This document shows positions 58,466 through 64,000 of a DNA stretch of 64,000 nt, in pieces. Positions within the stretch are counted from its first letter, which is position 1, and every line of letters starts with the position of its first letter. The notes under the pieces are model-generated. The model had not been told where the DNA came from. It saw only the letters and a list, made by a program, of their open reading frames with translations, and made no database searches. The position numbers and the translations under genes were made by a program. The stretch is from Yeguia hominis (GTDB lineage: Bacteria > Bacillota > Clostridia > Oscillospirales > Acutalibacteraceae): NCBI RefSeq assembly GCF_014384705.1, contig NZ_JACRSN010000003.1, forward strand, positions 1 to 64,000. Reading direction: 5' to 3'.

Positions 58466-60871
58466 ATGACAGTAAAACTGAAAGACAGAGCCTCCATTCC
58501 CGCCGTAATTGCGGAGATGACCTTGGAGGAAAAAGCACTTTTCGTAACCGGTGATTCCGCTTTTACGACGTTTGGAATTGAGCGTCTGGGAATCCCCTCC
58601 GCTCGCGTGCTGGACGGCGGTACAGGTGTGAACTTCTATCAGTACTATACCGATATCTGCAACCATATTTATGAGCGCGGCGACGCCAAAGGCACCAGCC
58701 TGCGCCGTCAGGTCAGCGCAAATAAAATGATGAATATTCTGGAGAATCTTCTGACACCTGAGAAGATGGACGAAGACAGCCGGAAAATTTACGATCTGAT
58801 TGAAAAGGACATGGATGAAATTTACCCCGGGCATAAGCTGCCGGGTTGCTTCCCGCCGGGAATGCTGCTGGGCGCAACGTGGGATCCGGAGACCGTTTAC
58901 CTCTGCGGCAATGCAGTTGCAAAGGAAATGGATGCCTACAAGGTAGATATGGTGCTCGGTTCTCCGAACGTCAACATTCACCGCGATCCGCGCAATGGCC
59001 GTGTGTTTGAGGGGTATTCAGAAGATCCGTGTCTGACCGTGAAGCTTGCGCCGGAATTTGTCAAGGGCGTGCAGGATGAAGGCCTCGTTGCGAACGTCAA
59101 GCACTTTGCAGCGAACAACCAGGAGACGCACCGGCAGAATGTTGACGAACAGATCCCGCTTCGCGCACTGTATGAAATCTATTTCCCGGGCTTCAAGGCC
59201 TGTGTGCAGGACGGCGGCGTCAAGAGCCTGATGTCCGCTTACAATAAAATCAACGGAACCGCTTGCGCGATGAATCCGTGGCTGCTCATCGATGTGCTCC
59301 GCAAAGAATGGGGCTATGAGGGTATGGTCGTCTCCGACTGGGGCGCAGCATATGACAAGGCAGACGCTGTGCGCGCCGGAAACGATCTGGATATGCCCGG
59401 CAAGCGCGATGTAACGCCGATTATCGAGGCGGTAAAGAACGGCACACTGGACGAAAAAGCGCTGGACGAAGCGGTGAAAAATCTGCTCGTGATGCTTTTG
59501 GATATGCCGGTCATGAAAGGCCACAGGAATTTTGATATCGATCGTGAATATTCCCGCGAGGCTGCGTTCCGCTCTGCGGCGGAAGGCATCGTGCTCCTGA
59601 AGAATGACGGCCTGCTGCCGCTTGCCAAAGGCGCGAAGCTCAGCTTCATCGGCGAACACTCCATGCAGTTTGTGGAATCCGGCGGCGGCAGTGCAGTGGT
59701 ATACACCGACCAGTCCACCAGCATGGTCAAAGAGAGCGAAGCGATCACCGGAAAAGAAAACGTCGTATTTGGCCGGATCGACGAGGCTTCGGATGTTGTG
59801 GTAATCACCGCAATTGCAAACGGACAGGAAGGCAGCGACCGTCCGGATATGGATCTGGAGCCGGAAGAGAAAGCGATGCTGCTTGCTGCAGTTCGCGAGG
59901 CCAAGGAAAAGGGCAAAAAAGTTGTCGTTGTGCTCAACGTTGCCGGACCGGTCGACGTACGCGACTATGTCGATGATTGCGACGCAATGTTCTGCGTGTT
60001 CTTCCCCGGCATGGAGGGCGGACGCGTTACCGCTAAAATGCTGTTCGGTGAGGTAAATCCTTCCGGCAAACTGCCGCTGACGTTCCCAAAACGTTATCAG
60101 GATTGCCCGACTTATGGCAACTTCCCCGGCTGTGCAGGCGAAGTCACCTATGGCGAAGGAATCTTTGTTGGCTATCGTTACTATGACTACAAAGATGTCG
60201 ACCCGATGTTCCCGTTTGGATTCGGACTTTCCTACACAACCTTTGAGATCGGCAATCTCCGTTTGGATCGGGATACGATGGATATGGATTGCGGCGAAAG
60301 CATCACGGCTGCCGTTACGGTGAAGAATACCGGCGCGGTTGCGGGAAAAGAAGTGGTTCAGCTTTATGTGCAGGATCCGGTTTCCACACTGGTCAAACCG
60401 GTCAAAGAGCTGAAAGCCTTCCAGAAGGTTTTCCTGAATCCGGGCGAAGAGAAAGAAATTTCCTTCGTGCTGACTGCGGCAGATCTTGCTTCTTATGATC
60501 CGGAGCTGCATGCGTGGATCAGCGAAGCGGGCGCCTACAAAGTGCTGGTCGGCAATTCTTCCCGCCATATTGCGGCAGAAGCTGCTTTTGTGGCAAAAGG
60601 CATCACCGCGTACAACTATAACTGCCATACCATGCTCGACACTGTTATGCACGATCCGCGTGCAAAAGAAATTCTGTATCGGCATCTTGCGTCCTATGGC
60701 GCGGATTCTACGCTCCTCGACGAATACATCACCTTCTTCCCGCATATGGAACTGGAGAAGCTGATGGGAATTCTTCTGATGGATCTGTATCCGGACGATG
60801 CGGCACGTGCGGCAGCGACCGAGCCGATGTATGCAGAACTGCATGCGCTTGATTTGAGTGTACTCTCCTGA
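58466..60871 (+). CDS. Glycoside hydrolase family 3 beta-glycosidase
   Basis: An 801-residue cytoplasmic enzyme (no signal peptide). The N-terminal (alpha/beta)8 domain carries the nucleophile Asp291 in GMVVSDWGA, with KHFAANNQE and FPPGMLLGATWD as substrate motifs. A (alpha/beta)6 sandwich (LPLTFPKRY) and a fibronectin-III-like domain (to about residue 712) follow. A further 90-residue helical tail (MLDTVMHDPRAKEILYRHL...) extends beyond the common family end. The ATG at 58466 follows AAGGGAG; the frame upstream overlaps the oxidoreductase gene. It probably cleaves the imported beta-glycoside. Confidence 0.93.
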   Translation: MTVKLKDRASIPAVIAEMTLEEKALFVTGDSAFTTFGIERLGIPSARVLDGGTGVNFYQYYTDICNHIYERGDAKGTSLRRQVSANKMMNILENLLTPEKMDEDSRKIYDLIEKDMDEIYPGHKLPGCFPPGMLLGATWDPETVYLCGNAVAKEMDAYKVDMVLGSPNVNIHRDPRNGRVFEGYSEDPCLTVKLAPEFVKGVQDEGLVANVKHFAANNQETHRQNVDEQIPLRALYEIYFPGFKACVQDGGVKSLMSAYNKINGTACAMNPWLLIDVLRKEWGYEGMVVSDWGAAYDKADAVRAGNDLDMPGKRDVTPIIEAVKNGTLDEKALDEAVKNLLVMLLDMPVMKGHRNFDIDREYSREAAFRSAAEGIVLLKNDGLLPLAKGAKLSFIGEHSMQFVESGGGSAVVYTDQSTSMVKESEAITGKENVVFGRIDEASDVVVITAIANGQEGSDRPDMDLEPEEKAMLLAAVREAKEKGKKVVVVLNVAGPVDVRDYVDDCDAMFCVFFPGMEGGRVTAKMLFGEVNPSGKLPLTFPKRYQDCPTYGNFPGCAGEVTYGEGIFVGYRYYDYKDVDPMFPFGFGLSYTTFEIGNLRLDRDTMDMDCGESITAAVTVKNTGAVAGKEVVQLYVQDPVSTLVKPVKELKAFQKVFLNPGEEKEISFVLTAADLASYDPELHAWISEAGAYKVLVGNSSRHIAAEAAFVAKGITAYNYNCHTMLDTVMHDPRAKEILYRHLASYGADSTLLDEYITFFPHMELEKLMGILLMDLYPDDAARAAATEPMYAELHALDLSVLS

Positions 60872-60891
60872 ACGAGTTGCTTCTGAAAATG

Positions 60892-60946
60892 AAAAGCCGG
60901 AATCTCCTTGCGCAGAAGGCGTGAGGAGATTTCGGCTTTTTGATGT
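60892..60946 (+). terminator. Terminator of the sugar operon
   Basis: AAAAGCCGGAATCTCCT (60892-60908) pairs with AGGAGATTTCGGCTTTT (60924-60940), then TTGATG. One mismatch in a 17-base stem. Confidence 0.9.
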
Positions 60947-61198
60947 TGCACAATTTGCTGCCCGGTAAATCTTTGGAAAAGCTTGCTTTTCTTGGCAGGA
61001 AAGGCGTCTCGTACAGTTTAAAAATCATGACCGGGCATAACTGCTGCATTTTTTATAGAACAAGGGTAACAAAAAATGCGGGATATGAAAGGCCCAAGCG
61101 GTTTAAAAGCCCGCCTAAATTTTTTCTGGGCTTTTGACCGGATGAATATTTTGAAGCTGCTGCAGCGGGAGATGTCTTTCATGATTTTGGAAACAAAG
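60947..61198. other. Intergenic region after the sugar operon
   Basis: No recognised gene. Contains a hairpin AAAAGCCC/GGGCTTTT at about 61103-61135. Confidence 0.5.
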
Positions 61199-61242
61199 AA
61201 AAGGCAGAGGATATGGAAGCATTCCATACAATCTGCCTTTTA
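61199..61242 (-). terminator. Terminator of the EamA gene
   Basis: AAAAGGCAGA pairs with TCTGCCTTTT, with inner pairing of ATGGAA/TTCCAT. On the minus strand it is followed by CTTTGTTTCC; on the plus strand by AATTTGG. Confidence 0.65.
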
Positions 61243-61303
61243 ATTTGGATGCAGGAAACTGAGCAAATCCGGCGTTTGCGGAAGGGCCCTGAAAATGGGA
61301 TGG

Positions 61304-61717
61304 TTATCGTACCATCAGGAGCGTTCCGGCTCCGATCAGGACGCATCCGGCCAGAGATTTGATTGTGACCTCTTCGTGCAGGAAAATAAACGCCAAAAGA
61401 ATCGTGATGACGACGCTCAGCTTGTCGATCGGTACAACTTTAGACGCGGCACCGGTTTGCAGCGCCCTGTAATAGCATAGCCAGGAAGCGCCGGTTGCAA
61501 GACCGGATAAAATCAGAAACAGCCAACTTTTTTTGCTGATTTCCGAAATTCCGCCCTGTGTGCCGGTCAGAAAGACCATGCCCCAGGACATGATTACGAC
61601 AACAACAGTTCGGATCGCAGTTGCAAGATTCGAATTCACACCCTCAATTCCGATCTTCGCCAAAATCGAGGTGAGCGCTGCAAAAACTGCGGACAGCAGC
61701 GCGAAAATTAGCCACAT
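61304..61717 (-). CDS. EamA-type drug/metabolite transporter, half-size
   Basis: A 137-residue protein with one EamA repeat of about five helices: WLIFALLSAVFAALTSILAKIGIEGV through GASWLCYYRALQTGAASKVVPIDKLSVVITILLAFIFLHEEVTIKSLAGCVLIGAGTLL. Full-length DMT proteins have two repeats and ten helices; half-size members are thought to work as dimers. The intact start and stop argue that this is complete, not truncated. The ATG at 61717 follows GGAGG by 7 bases; the ATG at 61723 abuts the site. Confidence 0.88.
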   Translation of the reverse strand: MWLIFALLSAVFAALTSILAKIGIEGVNSNLATAIRTVVVVIMSWGMVFLTGTQGGISEISKKSWLFLILSGLATGASWLCYYRALQTGAASKVVPIDKLSVVITILLAFIFLHEEVTIKSLAGCVLIGAGTLLMVR

Positions 61718-62400
61718 AAACATTCCTCCGGTTTCTGTATCATCAATTGATTAAGAAAAGGCGCGGTTTTGACAGACAGAGAATGCGTCCATGTTGCGTC
61801 AAGTTCTTTGCCGCAAGTATTCGCGGAGAGCCTTTTTCTGGCAATCAAGTTCAAAAGACTTGCACCGATCAGCAATGCATTTTTGCATGGATTTTGTTTT
61901 TGAGACGCAGGCGGTCTGCGGCCGCAAGGCGAAAAACGCCGGACACGCTGCAGGTGGGTTCATTCTTGTGAATCTATGGGATCTTTCCTTTTTGAAAAGG
62001 TTACATTGGATCCGAGGTGTGCAAAATGGGCGTACGGCCCAGTATATCTCAGAAAAGAAACAACCGAAACGCGTTCAGGCGCACGCTGAATGGGATATCC
62101 TGCGCAAGGCCGCGCATTCTGCTTTCCATGCATAAAGCGGCAGTTGGTGCTTTGGCAAAACCAGCGGTAGTCTATGGAATCCGGGGTTTGTACAAACCTT
62201 GAACGTGTGTCTGCGGATCGCTGCATTCGCAGGGTTCAAACCGGCAAGGGAAGCATAGAGTTCGTTTGGCGGACGTCAGAAAAGATAAAATTGCGCATGC
62301 TTTCGGCATGCAAAGGCTGCTTGGAAATCGTTTGAAAGCAGGCATCTCAAGGTTTGCGTACAAATTCAGTATAGAAGCGACCGCGCCAAAAGTCAATTAA
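61718..62400. other. Gene-free region between EamA gene and mtlD
   Basis: About 680 bases with only short, unrecognised frames. No RNA gene, repeat or mobile element identified. Confidence 0.5.
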
Positions 62401-62436
62401 AAACCATCCGAAGAAAATGACCTTCGGATGGTTTCC
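62390..62436 (-). terminator. Terminator of mtlD
   Basis: On the minus strand AAACCATCCGAAG pairs with CTTCGGATGGTTT (62401-62434, minor bulge) and is followed by TTAATTGACTTTT. Confidence 0.8.
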
Positions 62437-62480
62437 ATTGTTTATGTAGAAGAATGGTTCCTGCCTGCAAACCTGCTGGA

Positions 62481-63650
62481 TCAGGAAAGCAATGCCGGCA
62501 ATGTTTGATAGTACCACGCGGTCTCACGGGCGTCTGCCTCGGAAAGTCCCAACGCGTTTTGCAGGTACTGTGCGACGCCCTGTTCTGCAAGGAGACGCCG
62601 CAATTCCAGCGAAGAAGGATCCTCGGCATCTTGAAAATGCAGTGCCGCGCCGATTCCCATTAAAATCTGCGGGGCAGGAATTTTCTGCGATTGGCAGCGC
62701 GAAAGCGCACCGAGCAGACGGTCTTTCGGGGAGAGTTTCCGCAGCGGATCCTTTCCTACGCGCACAACCGTATCCCCAAGAGCGGCATTGCCGAACCGGC
62801 GGACAAGATCTTCTGCATAGGCAGTGACCGCGGCAGCGTCTTCGCCATAAGCCTGCGCGATGGCGTTTGCACTGGAAATCATGGCGCCGTGTACGAGAAA
62901 CGCGATAACCGGATCGGCAATCGCTTCGCAGATTGCGCGATACCTTTTCAGCGCGCCGAAATAAGCACAGAGCGCATGTCCCATGTTGTGAATATAGAGT
63001 TTTTTTTCTTCACAGAACGCAAACGGGGAATAGGGCTCCAAATAGCGCAGGGCGGGGATTTCTCCGCGGAATGCATCTGCATCAACCGGAAGACTGCAGA
63101 AGGGCTCCACATGAATATCGGTGCAGACCCGACGCTTCTCCGGCGGCAGCGGGGGAATCATCCGGCCGATGGTTGCTGCAACCAGCCCGACATTTTCCAG
63201 AAGCGCCTGATCTTCTCCGAGCGCCTCGAGCAGCAGCTTGCGCACGAAGCCTTCGGGATCCGGCAGATTCTCGCAGATCAGCAGATTGAGCGGAAGGCCG
63301 GGATGCAATTTTTCCCGCAGACGGATGCCGGCGGCAAGATTTCCGGCAATGCGGGGAAGAATCCGCATTCCGACAGAAACGGCCATCACATCTGCCTCTG
63401 CAATTTCGTGTGCAACCGCGTCAAGATCCATACCGTTGACGCCGCGGACGTCGCCGATGACCTTTTCTTCTGCACGGTCGCCCTCCACGACGGTGATGAC
63501 ATACGAACCGGTTTGGTTAAATGCGTCAATCAAATTCTGATCGACATCTACAAAGGCAACCTCATAGCCGGAATCGTGCAGAACCTGCCCGATAAATCCC
63601 CGGCCAATATTGCCCGCGCCGTACATGACGGCTGTTTTCTTTTTTTGCAT
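62481..63650 (-). CDS. mtlD: Mannitol-1-phosphate 5-dehydrogenase family protein
   Basis: A 389-residue polyol-type long-chain dehydrogenase. Rossmann motif VMYGAGNIGRGFIG starts near residue 8; KKLYIHNMGHALCAYFG carries the catalytic Lys/His pair of the family. It oxidises mannitol 1-phosphate to fructose 6-phosphate with NAD. No mannitol PTS genes are in view; a PfkB kinase precedes it by 13 bases, so it may act on a related polyol phosphate. AAAGGAGG lies before the ATG at 63650. Confidence 0.88.
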   Translation of the reverse strand: MQKKKTAVMYGAGNIGRGFIGQVLHDSGYEVAFVDVDQNLIDAFNQTGSYVITVVEGDRAEEKVIGDVRGVNGMDLDAVAHEIAEADVMAVSVGMRILPRIAGNLAAGIRLREKLHPGLPLNLLICENLPDPEGFVRKLLLEALGEDQALLENVGLVAATIGRMIPPLPPEKRRVCTDIHVEPFCSLPVDADAFRGEIPALRYLEPYSPFAFCEEKKLYIHNMGHALCAYFGALKRYRAICEAIADPVIAFLVHGAMISSANAIAQAYGEDAAAVTAYAEDLVRRFGNAALGDTVVRVGKDPLRKLSPKDRLLGALSRCQSQKIPAPQILMGIGAALHFQDAEDPSSLELRRLLAEQGVAQYLQNALGLSEADARETAWYYQTLPALLS

Positions 63651-63663
63651 GGGAATGCCTCCT

Positions 63664-64000
63664 TTATTCGATGACCGGAATGTTTTCTTTTGGCCAGCCA
63701 GCTTCCATTTTTTTCAGCATGGCGTCGAAAGGAAGCAATCCGCTGAGTGCATCATAGGCGGAAACACAGCAGGTGCCTGCACCGACAGCCAGTTGGACAC
63801 AGGTGTCAAAGGAATAACCTTTGAGGACTGCGGTTAAAAACGCCGCAATGCTGGTGTCGCCTGCGCCGGTTCCGGAACGTACGCACTCTGCCTCGTAGCT
63901 GCGCTCGAATCCGCTGCGGTCTGCAAAGCCTTCGAGTGCAAATCCGAGTTTTTTCTCAATCTTGGCAATTGCGTCGGTGCCTGCAGTGCAGTAGTAAAGT
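63664..64000 (-). CDS. PfkB-family carbohydrate kinase (3' part, gene truncated at window edge)
   Basis: Only the last 111 residues are present. The PfkB signature GTGAGDTSIAAFL contains the catalytic Asp and anion hole and is followed by typical C-terminal helices. It would phosphorylate a sugar such as fructose or a polyol-derived ketose. It is co-directional with mtlD, 13 bases upstream, and the two are almost certainly one operon. The N-terminus is outside the window. Confidence 0.85.
   Translation of the reverse strand, partial: LYYCTAGTDAIAKIEKKLGFALEGFADRSGFERSYEAECVRSGTGAGDTSIAAFLTAVLKGYSFDTCVQLAVGAGTCCVSAYDALSGLLPFDAMLKKMEAGWPKENIPVIE

Noticed and set aside
59018..60844. 608-codon minus-strand frame
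   Set aside because: Antisense of the GH3 gene, whose catalytic motifs are intact.
61791..62135. 114-codon plus-strand frame
   Set aside because: No family resemblance, no ribosome binding site, and it lies between two minus-strand genes.

Overview
The window looks like a chromosomal contig from a low-to-mid GC Firmicute of class Clostridia (Oscillospiraceae/Ruminococcaceae type). The evidence is the gene neighbourhoods: alaS behind a T-box, comEC-holA-rnmV, yqfC-yqfD sporulation genes, efp with a CD1247-type partner, yqeG and rpsU, miaB-ylbF-mutS-mutL-miaA, and the ylmE(yggS)-sepF-divIVA-ileS-lspA-ylyB cluster. Promoters are canonical sigma-A type with 17-bp spacers, ribosome binding sites are strong AGGAGG types, and TTG/GTG starts are common.

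Layout. 1-251: edge of an IS256-type transposase with a nonsense codon. 480-8588: T-box, alaS, HIT protein, a phosphoribosyltransferase, comEC, holA, rnmV. 8599-8840: tRNA-Leu. 8841-9955: about 1.1 kb with no convincing gene. 9956-11844: aldo/keto reductase divergent from a MerR regulator. 12069-13572: yqfC-yqfD. 14282-16113 (minus): tRNA-Lys and a teichoic-acid-type ABC exporter pair. 16152-18663 (minus): CD1247-like protein, efp, yqeG, rpsU. 18756-21291: MarR regulator and two YczE/DUF6198-like membrane proteins around tRNA-Gly. 21316-23148: a decayed IS200-like element beside an IS481/IS1202-like element with an exact 26-bp target duplication. 23153-39250: one long same-strand housekeeping block for tRNA modification, mismatch repair, cell division, translation and lipoprotein processing, ending in comEA. 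39607-48473: a secreted SH3-repeat lysozyme-like protein, a PdaA-like deacetylase, a small export protein and two FAD oxidoreductases. 48488-50044 (minus): GH13 glucosidase. 50528-51063: flavodoxin-like pseudogene. 51642-60942: a sugar ABC importer followed by VOC, two TIM-barrel isomerases, a Gfo/Idh/MocA oxidoreductase and a GH3 glycosidase. 61199-64000 (minus): half-size EamA transporter, mtlD and the 3' part of a PfkB kinase.

How the genes work together. Most of the window is core metabolism. The accessory interest lies in the glycoside-use locus at 51.6-60.9 kb: import, redox/isomerase chemistry and a beta-glycosidase, with no ATPase or regulator of its own. Further interest lies in the secreted repeat protein at 39.7-43.5 kb, whose seven near-identical DNA units could change number by recombination. 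The IS element upstream of miaB has a target duplication far longer than most IS families make. I saw no CRISPR array, phage module, toxin-antitoxin or anti-phage island. The most plausible under-described system is the oxidoreductase/isomerase/glycosidase locus.
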